A stretch of DNA of 64,000 bases, taken from the NCBI RefSeq assembly GCF_004364285.1, contig NZ_SOBE01000001.1, positions 248,001 through 312,000 of the forward strand, read 5' to 3'. The DNA comes from Frigoribacterium sp. PhB116 (GTDB lineage: Bacteria; Actinomycetota; Actinomycetes; Actinomycetales; Microbacteriaceae). Every line of letters starts with the position of its first letter. The stretch's first letter is position 1. Positions 1-9,038 of this stretch are shown in pieces. Position numbers and translations under genes: made by a program. The notes below the pieces were generated by a model. That model ran no database searches. It was not told the origin of the DNA and saw nothing but the letters and a program-made list of their open reading frames with translations.

Positions 1-64
1 CACCGGCGCGCCGGTCGTCGTCACCGCCATCGAGGGGTCGACCGCCCTGGTCGTCCCCGCCTGA
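1..64 (+). CDS. NfeD-like protein, C-terminal fragment
   Basis: Only the last 20 codons are present. The end reads GAPVVVTAIEGSTALVVPA, the pattern of the NfeD C-terminal OB-fold (a V..VEG..L.V motif ending a few residues before the stop). It stops 11 bases before an SPFH-domain gene, and NfeD/SPFH pairs are a well-known bacterial arrangement in membrane-microdomain maintenance. The assignment rests on this short tail plus the neighbour. Confidence 0.6.
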   Translation, partial: TGAPVVVTAIEGSTALVVPA

Positions 65-75
65 AGGGACTGACC

Positions 76-1191
76 ATGGACCCCACCACCATCGTGACCG
101 TCGTCGTCGTCGCGATCGTCGTCGTTTTCGTGCTCGTCGTGCTGTTCCGAGCCGTGCGGATCATCCCGCAGGCCAGCGCCGGCGTCGTCGAGCGCCTCGG
201 CAAGTACCACAAGACCCTCATGCCGGGGCTGAACCTGCTCGTCCCCTTCATCGACCGGGTCCGGCCGCTGATCGACATGCGCGAGCAGGTCGTCTCGTTC
301 CCGCCGCAGCCGGTCATCACCGAGGACAACCTGGTCGTCTCCATCGACACGGTCGTGTACTTCCAGGTGACGGACGCCCGGGCGGCGACCTACGAGATCG
401 CCAACTACCTCGGTGCCGTCGAGCAGCTGACCACGACGACCCTCCGCAACGTCGTCGGCGGTCTCAACCTCGAAGAGGCCCTCACGAGCCGGGACAACAT
501 CAACGGCCAGCTCCGCATCGTCCTCGACGAGGCCACCGGCAAGTGGGGCATCCGCGTCGGACGCGTCGAGCTCAAGGCGATCGACCCGCCCCTGTCCATC
601 CAGGACTCGATGGAGCAGCAGATGCGCGCCGAGCGCAACCGCCGCGCTGCCATCCTCACCGCCGAGGGCACGAAGCAGTCGCAGATCCTCGAGGCCGAGG
701 GCTCGCGCCAGTCCGCCATCCTCCGCGCCGAGGGCGAGGCCCGGGCACAGGTGCTGCGGGCGCAGGGCGAGGCCGAGGCCATCGACACCGTCTTCAACGC
801 CATCCACCTCGGCGACCCCGACCCGAAGCTGCTCGCCTACCAGTACCTCCAGACGCTGCCGAAGCTCGCCGAGGGCTCGGCGAACAAGCTCTGGATCATC
901 CCGAGCGAGCTGACCGAGGCGCTCAAGGGCATCGGCTCGGGCTTCTTCGCCCCGAAGGACCCAGCGGCGCCCGGCTGGGTCGACCGCGGCACGACGAAGG
1001 TGTCCGACACCGAGCAGACACCTGACCTCGCCACCACGGTCGACCTCGGCAGCGAGCCCGACCTGGGCTTCCCGACCGTCACACGTCCCGGGGTCGGTGA
1101 CCTGCCGGGGTCCGCCGGCACGACCGGCACGACCGGCTCCTCCGACGGCAGCACGGACGTGCCGCCCGCCGCTCCCCCGGCCGCTCCCTAG
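76..1191 (+). CDS. SPFH/Band 7 (stomatin/QmcA-like) membrane protein
   Basis: 371 residues. A strongly hydrophobic N-terminal anchor (about residues 5-27) is followed by the SPFH core: an AGVVERLGKYHKTLMPGLN start, an IDMREQVVSFPPQPVITEDN block and VGRVELKAIDPP. Next comes an Ala/Glu-rich coiled region (AEGTKQSQILEAEGSRQSAI and similar repeats, about 190-240), then a Pro/Ser/Gly-rich low-complexity tail. The family forms oligomeric membrane scaffolds; a substrate cannot be deduced. The ATG at 76 follows AAGGGA and sits just after the NfeD-like stop, so the two are probably cotranscribed. Its stop overlaps the next GTG by one base. Confidence 0.93.
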   Translation: MDPTTIVTVVVVAIVVVFVLVVLFRAVRIIPQASAGVVERLGKYHKTLMPGLNLLVPFIDRVRPLIDMREQVVSFPPQPVITEDNLVVSIDTVVYFQVTDARAATYEIANYLGAVEQLTTTTLRNVVGGLNLEEALTSRDNINGQLRIVLDEATGKWGIRVGRVELKAIDPPLSIQDSMEQQMRAERNRRAAILTAEGTKQSQILEAEGSRQSAILRAEGEARAQVLRAQGEAEAIDTVFNAIHLGDPDPKLLAYQYLQTLPKLAEGSANKLWIIPSELTEALKGIGSGFFAPKDPAAPGWVDRGTTKVSDTEQTPDLATTVDLGSEPDLGFPTVTRPGVGDLPGSAGTTGTTGSSDGSTDVPPAAPPAAP

Positions 1192-1982
1192 TGGGGCCGG
1201 CCCGCGCCTCCGTCTGGTTCGAGGGTCCGACACCGCGGGTGCTGGCGCATCGAGGCCTGGCACTCGACGTGCCCGAGAACACGACGGCGTCGTTCCTGCA
1301 GGCCGTCGCGGCCGGCGCGCTCTACGTCGAGACCGACGTCCACTCGACCAGCGACGGCGTCGCCGTCGTGAGCCACGATCCTGACCTCTCGCGGGTCGCT
1401 GGCCGCGACGTGTCGGTACGCGACCTGACCCTGGCCGAGGTCCGGCTGGTCCGACTCGAGGACGGCTACGAGATGCCGACCCTGGAGGAGGCGCTGGACG
1501 CGTTCCCCGAGACGCGCTTCAACATCGACGTCAAGGTCGCCGAGGCCGTCGACCCGACGATCGAGGCGGTGAGGCGTGCCCGCGCCGAGCACCGCGTGCT
1601 GCTCACGTCGTTCGACCAGCGCATCCGACGACGGGTGCTGGCGGGCCTCCCCGGCGTCGCCACCTCGGCGTCGTCCTGGGGAGTCGTCGCCGTCGTCGCC
1701 CTCGGCGCCGTGCCCGTCACGGCGCTCCGGCGACGGCTGACGGCCCGTGCGCTCCGCGGCTGCGGGGCCGTGCAGGTGCCCGAGCGCCAGGGCCCGGTCC
1801 GCGTCGTCACCCGTCGCCGCGTCCGCGATCTCGAGGCGATCGGCGTCGAGACCCACGTGTGGACCGTCAACGACCCCGTCGCCATGCGCCGTCTGCTCGC
1901 CCTCGGCGTGCACGGACTCGTGTCCGACAGGGCCGATCTCGCCCTAGCGGAGGTGCGGGCCGCCACTGCCAGGGCACTGTGA
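1191..1982 (+). CDS. Glycerophosphodiester phosphodiesterase
   Basis: 263 residues, GTG start coupled to the SPFH stop (TAGTG). GDPD signatures are in order: HRGLALDVPENT near the N-terminus, VETDVHSTSDG, VSHDPDL, then PTLEEALDAFP and FNIDVK, and near the end VETHVWTVND and GVHGLVSDRADLAL. These supply the catalytic His pair and metal-binding Glu/Asp of the TIM-barrel fold. The enzyme hydrolyses glycerophosphodiesters to glycerol-3-phosphate and an alcohol. No signal peptide is seen, so it is probably cytoplasmic. Confidence 0.93.
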   Translation: MGPARASVWFEGPTPRVLAHRGLALDVPENTTASFLQAVAAGALYVETDVHSTSDGVAVVSHDPDLSRVAGRDVSVRDLTLAEVRLVRLEDGYEMPTLEEALDAFPETRFNIDVKVAEAVDPTIEAVRRARAEHRVLLTSFDQRIRRRVLAGLPGVATSASSWGVVAVVALGAVPVTALRRRLTARALRGCGAVQVPERQGPVRVVTRRRVRDLEAIGVETHVWTVNDPVAMRRLLALGVHGLVSDRADLALAEVRAATARAL

Positions 1983-2068
1983 GCGGACTGTGAATCCGTC
2001 TCGGATGAAACAGGCGGACCCGACCTGACGTTACAACGGGAGATTGCAACGCGAGAGGAGACCACACA

Positions 2069-2434
2069 ATGGCAGATCGCAGTTTGCGTGGCATGCGGCT
2101 CGGCAGTCAGAGCCTGCAGAGCGAAGAGGGCGTGGAGTTCTCACCCCGGAAGCGTGCCGTCTACCAGACGGCGGACGGCACGGAGTTCGACATGGTCTTC
2201 GCGGCCGACGCGGAGATCCCCGACATCTGGCAGTCGCCCAAGAGCGGCCAGGAGGGTCGTCTGCTCGCCGCGGACGGCAAGCCCGTCGAGATCGAGGCCG
2301 GAGACGTCAAGGTGCCCAGGAGCCACTGGGACATGCTGCTGGAGCGACGCAGCCGTGAGGAGCTCGAGGAGCTCCTCGAGGAGCGCCTGACGTTCCTCCG
2401 CGCGCGTCGCGGCAAGCAGGCCATAGGAGCCTGA
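2069..2434 (+). CDS. rbpA: RNA polymerase-binding protein RbpA
   Basis: 121 residues. The start MADRSLRGMRLGSQSLQSEE and the C-terminal sigma-interaction helix (HWDMLLERRSREELEELLEER) are diagnostic of RbpA, which binds RNA polymerase and principal sigma factors and promotes open-complex formation in actinobacteria. The central domain has no cysteine at all: positions that form a zinc site in some orthologues are other residues (YQTADGTEF, DIWQSPKSG), so this is a zinc-free version. A GAGAGGAG Shine-Dalgarno lies upstream of the ATG. It is convergent with lnt, with a strong terminator hairpin between. Confidence 0.96.
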   Translation: MADRSLRGMRLGSQSLQSEEGVEFSPRKRAVYQTADGTEFDMVFAADAEIPDIWQSPKSGQEGRLLAADGKPVEIEAGDVKVPRSHWDMLLERRSREELEELLEERLTFLRARRGKQAIGA

Positions 2435-2468
2435 GGCTCGCCTCCAGGTTCCTGGCCCGCTCCCCCAC

Positions 2469-2506
2469 CATCGGCCCCGGTCGTCGTCACGACGCCGGGG
2501 CCGATG
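2469..2506. terminator. Bidirectional hairpin between rbpA and lnt
   Basis: A 12-bp perfect stem (CATCGGCCCCGG / CCGGGGCCGATG) continues into an inner CGTCG/CGACG stem with a TCA loop. It lies between convergent genes, 35 bases after the rbpA stop and 53 before the lnt stop. There is no long T run, as is common in high-GC genomes. Confidence 0.8.
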
Positions 2507-2558
2507 TGCGTCCGCGTGCGGGGCGTCCGCGACCCGTGCCGCAGGCCCCGGACCGACG

Positions 2559-4229
2559 TCAGCGGCGTCGTCGTCCGCGCCGCACCGAGTCGAACTGGCC
2601 GGGGTCGTCGAGCTCGTCCTCGAGGGCCACGGGCCTCTCGGCGGCCAGCCGCGGCGTGGTGAGCTCGGCCCACGGAGCCGAGGCGAGGAGGCGGCGGCGC
2701 CGGCTCCGCTCTCCGCCGATCAGCACCCGCGAGAGGACCAGCAGGGCGAGCCCGAGGAACGAGACGAAGAGCTCGATCGCCCGGCTGTCGACGACCGCGG
2801 GCGTCGTCCCGGTGCCGAGGTCGACCGTGTGCACCATGGTGCCGGCCGTGAAGTCCCGGACGCCGGCGACGATGTCTCCCTGCGCGTCGATGACCCGGCT
2901 GGAGGCGATGGTCGAGACGTTGACGACCGGGCGCGCCGTCTCGATGGCCCGCAGCCGGGCGATCGCCAGCTGCTGGGCGTTCTCGTCGGTGTCGCCGAAG
3001 TCGGCGTTGTTGGTCTGCGCGATGATCACCTGGGCGCCGTCGCGCATCATGTTCGTGACGAGCTGGTCGTCGACGATGTCGAAGCAGATCGAGATGCCGG
3101 CCGTGAAGTCGCCGATCGTCATCGCCTCGGGTCGCGTGCCGGGCGTGTAGTCGCGGGCGATGAGGTCGATCAGGTCGGGTGCGAACGGCCGCCAGAAGGA
3201 ACGGTCGGGCACGTACTCGCCGAACGGGATCGGGTGCTTCTTGTCGTACTGCCCCTGCACCTCGCCGTCGTCCCAGAGGATCGAGGAGTTCCAGACGGTC
3301 TCGCCGTCGTCGCTCTGCGTGATGACGCCCGACAGGAGGGGCGCGTCGTAGCCCGTCGTGATGGCGTCGAAGACGTAGCGGCCGTAGGCGTCGCGGGTGG
3401 GGTCGCGGTCGCTGCCGCCCTCGGGCCAGACGACGAGGTCGAGGTCGTCGCCGGGCTGGAGGCCGCTCATCGCGAGCACCTGCGAGTTGAGCAGGTCGCC
3501 CTGCTCCCTCTCGTCGAAGTAGCCGGCCGGACCGTTGCCCTGCACCCCGGCGATGCGGGCGGTGCCGCTCGACGACGTGGGCCAGGCGGGGACCGCGAGC
3601 ACCGCGACGACGGCGATCGCGCCGGCCAGCAGCCGGGTCGCGCGGGGCAGCGTGACCATGAGGGCGAGCTGGATCAGCGCCGCGACGAGGGCGACCATGA
3701 GGAAGCTCAGCCCCGAGATGCCGACCCACGCCACGAGCCCCGCGAACGGGCTCTGCGACTGGCTGAGCGCCATGCGGCCCCACGCGAACCCGCCGTACGG
3801 CCAGTTGCCCGCGACGAACTCGCGGAGCGTCCAGAGGCCGGCCACGACGACCGGGACGACGACTGCCTGGCCGACGAGGCCGGGCCAGATGCGCGGCACC
3901 CAGCGGTAGGCGAGGGCGATGAGCACGGCCCCGGCGCCGAAGAAGAGTGCCTCGAGGGTCGAGAGCGCGGCCCACGGCAGCAGACCCAGGTAGAGGGTCG
4001 CCCAGAAGATGTGGACGAGGTAGAACGAGAGCCCGGCGACGAGGCCCACGAGGAACGCTCCCCCGGCCCGGCGGCCGCGCAGCGACACCAGCACGAGGGC
4101 GATCCCGACGAAGGCGAGGGGCCAGACGTCACCGTCGGGGAAGCCCGCGTCGAGGACGACCCCGGCCCCGGCCGCCACGAGGACGGCCACCCAGAGCGGC
4201 AGGCGGAAGTCGGTCACGCGGAGGGGCAC
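2559..4229 (-). CDS. lnt: Apolipoprotein N-acyltransferase
   Basis: 556 residues. The N-terminal half carries several membrane helices (to about residue 215); the rest is a nitrilase domain facing outward. Its catalytic triad is visible: Glu270 in VVWPEGG, Lys330 in YDKKHPIPFGEYVP and Cys382 in ISICFD. The enzyme N-acylates the N-terminal cysteine of mature lipoproteins. In mycobacteria this gene is often fused to or beside the polyprenol-phosphate mannose synthase gene; no such domain is present here. It is last in the run after helY, with a 96-bp gap, and ends at the shared terminator with rbpA. Confidence 0.94.
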   Translation of the reverse strand: MPLRVTDFRLPLWVAVLVAAGAGVVLDAGFPDGDVWPLAFVGIALVLVSLRGRRAGGAFLVGLVAGLSFYLVHIFWATLYLGLLPWAALSTLEALFFGAGAVLIALAYRWVPRIWPGLVGQAVVVPVVVAGLWTLREFVAGNWPYGGFAWGRMALSQSQSPFAGLVAWVGISGLSFLMVALVAALIQLALMVTLPRATRLLAGAIAVVAVLAVPAWPTSSSGTARIAGVQGNGPAGYFDEREQGDLLNSQVLAMSGLQPGDDLDLVVWPEGGSDRDPTRDAYGRYVFDAITTGYDAPLLSGVITQSDDGETVWNSSILWDDGEVQGQYDKKHPIPFGEYVPDRSFWRPFAPDLIDLIARDYTPGTRPEAMTIGDFTAGISICFDIVDDQLVTNMMRDGAQVIIAQTNNADFGDTDENAQQLAIARLRAIETARPVVNVSTIASSRVIDAQGDIVAGVRDFTAGTMVHTVDLGTGTTPAVVDSRAIELFVSFLGLALLVLSRVLIGGERSRRRRLLASAPWAELTTPRLAAERPVALEDELDDPGQFDSVRRGRRRR

Positions 4230-4325
4230 CGTGCGATCCTACGGGGGCGAGGCTGGGAGGCGGGGCGCGCCTCCTGCAGGTCCAGAGCGACCCTGCGGAG
4301 CCGGCCCGGACCGCCGGGCCCCGCC

Positions 4326-6848
4326 TCAGACCGCCGAGTAGGAGACGATGCCGCGCCGGACGGCGTCGAGCGCCCGGCGGGCGATCGGCCCCACCGGCAG
4401 GTCAGCCACGACGGACAGCTGGTCGAGCAGGTCGATGGTCTGCTTCGTCCACCGGACGAAGTCGCCCGCGGCGAGCTCGGCGTCCTCGAGGACGGAGTCG
4501 AGGTCCGCTCCCCTGGCCCACCGGTGCATGGCCAGCGCCAAGCCAGGAGCCGGCGGGTTGCTGCCGGGCAGACGGTGTTCCTGCTCGAGGTCGTCGAGCT
4601 CGGCCCAGAGCTTCTGCGTCTCGTCGAGGGCCTCGCGGTACGCGCCGCGCGGCAGGAACCGCTCGCTCAGCTGGCCCTCGTCGCGGCGGGGCTCGTAGAC
4701 GAGGGTGGCGGCCATCGCGGCCATCGAGGGCACGTCGAGCGCGTCCCAGAGCCCGAGCCGCAGGCTCTCGGCGACGAGCAGGTCGCGGTCGCCGTAGATG
4801 CGGCGGAGGGTGCGGCCGGTCGACGTGACCGCGACCTCGGCCGTGCGGTCGCCCCCGCGCCTCGACGAGCCGGGCGCGGCGGCGCCGGACGTCGACGAGC
4901 GCGGCGACGCGGGCTCGAGGTAGCCACGGTCGAGCAGCACGTCGGTGACCCGGTCGAAGACCTTGGCGACGGCGCCGGTGCGCCCCCGGATCTGGGCGGA
5001 CAGCTGGTCGGTCTGCTTCTTGAGCTTCCACCAGCGCTCGGACCAGCGGGCGTGCTGCTCGCGCTCGGGGCAGGCGTGGCAGGGGTGCTGGCGGAGGCGA
5101 CGGCGCAGGTCGGCGAGGTGCCGCTGGCGCTTGTCGTGCTCGGCCCGTGACTGCGCGTCGGCTCGTGCCGCGCCCTGCTTCTCGAGGTCGCCGAGCTCGC
5201 GACGGATCGTGGTGTACTCGCCGAAGTCGCCGAGGTGGCACTGCATGCTGCGGGCGTAGCCGTCGAGGCTCTCCTGCTGCGTGCGGACCTTGCGGGCGAG
5301 GTCGACGACGGCGCGGTCGGCCTGGAACTGCGCGAACGACGTCTCGAGCACCTCACGGGTGCGCGACCGGCCGAACTGCTCGATCAGGTTGACCGCCATG
5401 TTGTAGGTCGGGCGGAAGCTGGAGTTCATCGGGTAGGTGCGTCGGGAGGCGAGGCTCGCGACGGCCTGCGGGTCGAGGCCCTGCTGCCACTGGATGAGGG
5501 AGTGGCCCTCGACGTCGATGCCCCGTCGGCCGGCGCGGCCGGTCAGCTGGGTGTACTCCCCCGGCGTGATCGGCACGCGGGCCTCGCCGTTGAACTTCTC
5601 GAGCTTCTCGAGCACGACCGTGCGCGCGGGCATGTTGATGCCGAGAGCCAGGGTCTCGGTGGCGAAGACGACCTTGACGAGCTTCTTCTGGAACAACTCC
5701 TCGACCACCTCCTTGAAGGCGGGCAGCAGACCGGCGTGGTGCGCGGCGACGCCTCGCTCGAGGCCGTCGAGCCACTGCCAGTAGCCGAGCACCGCCAGGT
5801 CTTCGTCACGGAGCGTGCGGCACCGGGCCTCGACGATCTCGCGGATCTCCTGGCGCTGGTCGGCCGTGGTGAGGCGGATGCCCGACCGGAGCACCTGCTT
5901 GACGGCCTGGTCGCAGCCGACGCGGCTGAAGACGAAGAAGATGGCCGGGAGCAGGTTCTGGTCGTCGAGCATCTCGACGATCTTCCAGCGGTCGAGGCGA
6001 CCTTGGGCGTGCTGCGTCGGCGGCACGACGTGGCCGCGCGGGCCGCGACCCGAGAAGCCGTCGCGACCGCCGCGCTCGCGTCGGCTGCCGCCTCCTCGCC
6101 TCGACAGGGACGTGGCCCGCAGCAGCTCGGGGTTGACGCGGTTGGTCGCCGCCTGCCCGCTCGAGTCGAACAGGTCGAGGAACTTGCCCCCGACGAGGAC
6201 GTGCTGGTCGAGGGGCACCGGGCGGTCCTCGGAGACGATCACGTCGGTGCCGCCGCGCACGGTCTGCAGCCAGTCGCCGAACTCCTCGGCGTTCGACACG
6301 GTGGCGCTGAGCGAGATGAGGCGCACGTCGAGCGGGAGGTGGATGATCACTTCTTCCCACACGGCGCCGCGGAAGCGGTCGGCCAGGAAGTGCACCTCGT
6401 CGAGGACGACGTAGCGGAGGTCGTCGAGCATCTCGGAGCCCGCGTAAATCATGTTGCGGAGCACCTCGGTCGTCATCACGACGATGCGGGCGCGCGAGTT
6501 GACGTTGGTGTCGCCGGTGAGCAGGCCGACCTCGGACGCACCGTACTCGGCCACCAGCTCCTGGAACTTCTGGTTGCTCAGCGCCTTCATCGGCGCGGTG
6601 TAGAAGACCTTGTCGCGGGGGTGCTGCATCGCGAGGTGGATGGCGAACTCGGCGACCAGGGTCTTGCCGGCACCGGTGGGCGCGGCGACGAGGACGCTCG
6701 AGCCCTCTTCGACCGAGGCGCAGGCCGCCTCCTGGAACGGGTCGAGCGAGAAGCCGAGGCGCGACCGGAACGACTGCAGCTGCGGGGTGCGGACGCGGTT
6801 CTTCGAGGCGGCGAAGCGGGCGGCCGGGCTGAGGTCGCTGCTGGTCAT
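4326..6848 (-). CDS. helY: Ski2/Mtr4-like DEAD/DEAH-box helicase (HelY type)
   Basis: 840 residues. Superfamily 2 motifs are in order: Walker A APTGAGKT, DEVH motif II (VVLDEVHFLADRFRG), SAT motif III (SLSATVSNAEEF), AAHHAGLLP and the motif VI region QLTGRAGRRG. A Ser/Arg/Gly-rich insert with SRRGGGSRRERGGRDGFSGR lies between the two RecA domains, and a long C-terminal region follows, with a CHAC cysteine/histidine patch. Known relatives act in RNA metabolism. It lies downstream of tatC (4-bp gap), an order conserved in actinobacteria. Confidence 0.93.
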   Translation of the reverse strand: MTSSDLSPAARFAASKNRVRTPQLQSFRSRLGFSLDPFQEAACASVEEGSSVLVAAPTGAGKTLVAEFAIHLAMQHPRDKVFYTAPMKALSNQKFQELVAEYGASEVGLLTGDTNVNSRARIVVMTTEVLRNMIYAGSEMLDDLRYVVLDEVHFLADRFRGAVWEEVIIHLPLDVRLISLSATVSNAEEFGDWLQTVRGGTDVIVSEDRPVPLDQHVLVGGKFLDLFDSSGQAATNRVNPELLRATSLSRRGGGSRRERGGRDGFSGRGPRGHVVPPTQHAQGRLDRWKIVEMLDDQNLLPAIFFVFSRVGCDQAVKQVLRSGIRLTTADQRQEIREIVEARCRTLRDEDLAVLGYWQWLDGLERGVAAHHAGLLPAFKEVVEELFQKKLVKVVFATETLALGINMPARTVVLEKLEKFNGEARVPITPGEYTQLTGRAGRRGIDVEGHSLIQWQQGLDPQAVASLASRRTYPMNSSFRPTYNMAVNLIEQFGRSRTREVLETSFAQFQADRAVVDLARKVRTQQESLDGYARSMQCHLGDFGEYTTIRRELGDLEKQGAARADAQSRAEHDKRQRHLADLRRRLRQHPCHACPEREQHARWSERWWKLKKQTDQLSAQIRGRTGAVAKVFDRVTDVLLDRGYLEPASPRSSTSGAAAPGSSRRGGDRTAEVAVTSTGRTLRRIYGDRDLLVAESLRLGLWDALDVPSMAAMAATLVYEPRRDEGQLSERFLPRGAYREALDETQKLWAELDDLEQEHRLPGSNPPAPGLALAMHRWARGADLDSVLEDAELAAGDFVRWTKQTIDLLDQLSVVADLPVGPIARRALDAVRRGIVSYSAV

Positions 6849-6852
6849 GGGG

Positions 6853-7689
6853 TCACCCTCCGGCGAGTTCGGCGTCGAGTGCCGCGGCGCGCTTCGCGAC
6901 GCCGCGGTCGTGGATCCAGGCGACGCCGGCGGCGACGAAGTAGAGGAACACCATGGGCACCGCGAGCAGGAACATCGAGAAGATGTCGGCCGCGGGCGTC
7001 GCGATGGCGGTGAAGACCGCGATCAGCAGGATGGCGACGCGCCAGCCCTTGATGATCGCGCCGGCGCTGATGACCCCGACGAAGTTGAGGAGCACGAGGA
7101 AGACCGGCAGGACGAACGCGATGCCGCAGGCGAGGACGAGCTTGAGGACGAAGTCGAAGTACTGCTTCGCGTCGATGATCGCGGCGTCCTGCTCGGAGAC
7201 GAAGCCCGTGAGCACGCGCACGATGTTCGGCAGGACGTAGACGCCGCTCATGCAGCCGAGCAGGAAGAGCGGGATGGCCGAGCCGATGAAGCCGACGGCG
7301 TAGAGCTTCTCTCGACGGACCAGGGCCGGGACGATGAACGCCCAGACCTGGTAGAGCCAGACCGGGCTGCTGAGGATGACGCCGACGGTGACGGCGATCT
7401 GCATCCGCAGGTCGAAGCTGCTCGTGATCTGGCCGTAGTTGAGGACGGCCTCGCTCGCGTTGCCGCCCGCCAGCACGAGGACCGGCTGCCGCAGGAAGTC
7501 GAGGACGAACTGGGAGACGAACCATCCCGCCACGCTGGCGAGGATCAGTGCGAGGGCAGATCGGAAGAGGCGCTTGCGCAGCTCGACGAGGTGCGCGCCC
7601 AGGGACATGCGCCCGTCGGCCGAGCGCTTCCGCGAGCCCCGGGGTGCCTGGTCGCCCTCGTCGGTGCCACGAGTCGTCGTCGTGGCCAC
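6853..7689 (-). CDS. tatC: Sec-independent protein translocase TatC
   Basis: 278 residues. The N-terminal motif LGAHLVELRKRLFRSALAL is the TatC cytoplasmic signature, and six hydrophobic segments follow. TatC recognises twin-arginine signal peptides and forms the receptor complex with TatA. The gene sits 3 bp after tatA and 4 bp before helY, so one transcript is likely. Confidence 0.96.
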   Translation of the reverse strand: MATTTTRGTDEGDQAPRGSRKRSADGRMSLGAHLVELRKRLFRSALALILASVAGWFVSQFVLDFLRQPVLVLAGGNASEAVLNYGQITSSFDLRMQIAVTVGVILSSPVWLYQVWAFIVPALVRREKLYAVGFIGSAIPLFLLGCMSGVYVLPNIVRVLTGFVSEQDAAIIDAKQYFDFVLKLVLACGIAFVLPVFLVLLNFVGVISAGAIIKGWRVAILLIAVFTAIATPAADIFSMFLLAVPMVFLYFVAAGVAWIHDRGVAKRAAALDAELAGG

Positions 7690-7692
7690 GCG

Positions 7693-7950
7693 TCAGTTCT
7701 TCAGGTGGTCGTCGCCGCTGGTGGGGCGGACGGTCGGGACGTCGGCGTCGCGGCGCACGGTGCTGTCGGTCGCCGAGCTGCGGGTGACGTCGTCGTCGCC
7801 GGACTTCTTGTCGTCGCCGATCTCGTTCTTGAAGATGCGCATCGACTGGGCGATGCTCTTCGCGAGGGCGGGCAGCTTGGGGGCGCCGAACAGCAGCAGG
7901 ATGATCGCCAGGATGATGATCAGGTGCCAGCCGGTGAGGTTTCCGAGCAT
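7693..7950 (-). CDS. tatA: Sec-independent protein translocase TatA
   Basis: 85 residues. One N-terminal membrane helix (GWHLIIILAIILLLFGAPKL), the FGAPKLPALAKSIAQ hinge and amphipathic helix, then a charged Asp/Lys-rich tail. It forms the pore-like component of the Tat translocon. The first nine residues, MLGNLTGWH, recur exactly in a 42-residue peptide encoded at 46216-46344. No TatB-like gene is seen, as expected when TatA is bifunctional. Confidence 0.96.
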   Translation of the reverse strand: MLGNLTGWHLIIILAIILLLFGAPKLPALAKSIAQSMRIFKNEIGDDKKSGDDDVTRSSATDSTVRRDADVPTVRPTSGDDHLKN

Positions 7951-8063
7951 GAGGGGTGTCTCCTAGCGGGAAGGGGAGTCCCCAGTGTAACCCGGAGCCT
8001 GTGACGGGACCTGGCGGTCGGGGCCACGTCGAGCGACCCGAGCTGACTCGGCGGCCGGGCGGC

Positions 8064-9038
8064 TCAGGCGTCGTACCGGGCGGCGGCCTCGGCGGCCCAG
8101 CTGGCGACGGCACGACGCGCCTCGTCCGGTGCGACGACGCGGGCACGGCCCGGGAGACCGCTGACGAGACGGGCGACGGTGCCCACGTGGCCGACCCGGA
8201 GGGTGAGGCGGGTGCGCCCCTCCCCCGCGTCCTCGACGTCGGAGGGCCGGTAGTCGTCCAGGAGCGGCGCCGCCGCCGCGTCGATCTCGACGACGACGTC
8301 GAGGTCGTCCGGCGAGCCCTCGAAGAGGGTGTCGGGCAGCGACAGGTCGGCGGCGCGGTGCGTGATGCGCGCGTCGGTGAGGGCAGGCGACGCGATGCGA
8401 TCCAGGCGGAACGTGCGGAGCGCCTCCCTCAGGTGGTCCCAGCCGCGCAGGTACCAGTCGGCGTCGAGCGACTCGACCCGGAGGGGGTCGACGCGGCGCC
8501 GCTCGACCTGCCCTCGGACGCCGGCGTAGTCGAACTCGAGCTGCACTCCGCGTTCGACGGCGTCGCGGACGAGGGCCAGCACCTCGCTCGTGCCCTCCTG
8601 CGCGACGGCGACCTGGCTCGGCTCGCCCGAGGCGCCGCGCGCGAGCTTCGACATCAGCGAGGCGACGGCTCCGCGGTCCGCGTTCTCCGGCAGCGACGAC
8701 AGGTACTGCAGGCCCGCGATCAACGCGGCCGCCTCCCGCGCCGAGAAGCGGGGCGTGTCGTCGATGGCCACGAGGTTCGTGAGGACGATGACGTCGTTCT
8801 GCTCGAAGTCGTCCCACGCGATGTCGAAGAGGTCGGCGTGCTGGTACTGGGCGGTGTCCCCCGGGATGCCCGACACGGCGATCAGCTCGACCGCGCGGCG
8901 GATGTCGGCCACTCCCACGCCGAAGTGCGCGGCGGCCTCGGCCACGCTGACGCGCTCGTGGTCGATCAGCCAGGGCACGAGCGAGAGCAGGAACGCGAGC
9001 TTGTCGGTCGCGTGCAGGGCAGGTCGGCGGTCGGTCAC
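8064..9038 (-). CDS. pafC: WYL-domain transcriptional regulator PafC
   Basis: 324 residues from a GTG start overlapping the pafB stop (GTGA). The N-terminal winged-helix region (LHATDKLAFLLSLVPWLIDH, VSVAEAAAHFGVGVADIRRAV) is followed by a WYL domain containing DADWYLRGWDHLREALRTFRLDRI. With PafB it forms the heterodimeric activator of the LexA-independent DNA-damage response in mycobacteria. The reading frame stays open upstream but only as a shadow of pafB, so the coupled GTG was chosen. Confidence 0.92.
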   Translation of the reverse strand: MTDRRPALHATDKLAFLLSLVPWLIDHERVSVAEAAAHFGVGVADIRRAVELIAVSGIPGDTAQYQHADLFDIAWDDFEQNDVIVLTNLVAIDDTPRFSAREAAALIAGLQYLSSLPENADRGAVASLMSKLARGASGEPSQVAVAQEGTSEVLALVRDAVERGVQLEFDYAGVRGQVERRRVDPLRVESLDADWYLRGWDHLREALRTFRLDRIASPALTDARITHRAADLSLPDTLFEGSPDDLDVVVEIDAAAAPLLDDYRPSDVEDAGEGRTRLTLRVGHVGTVARLVSGLPGRARVVAPDEARRAVASWAAEAAARYDA

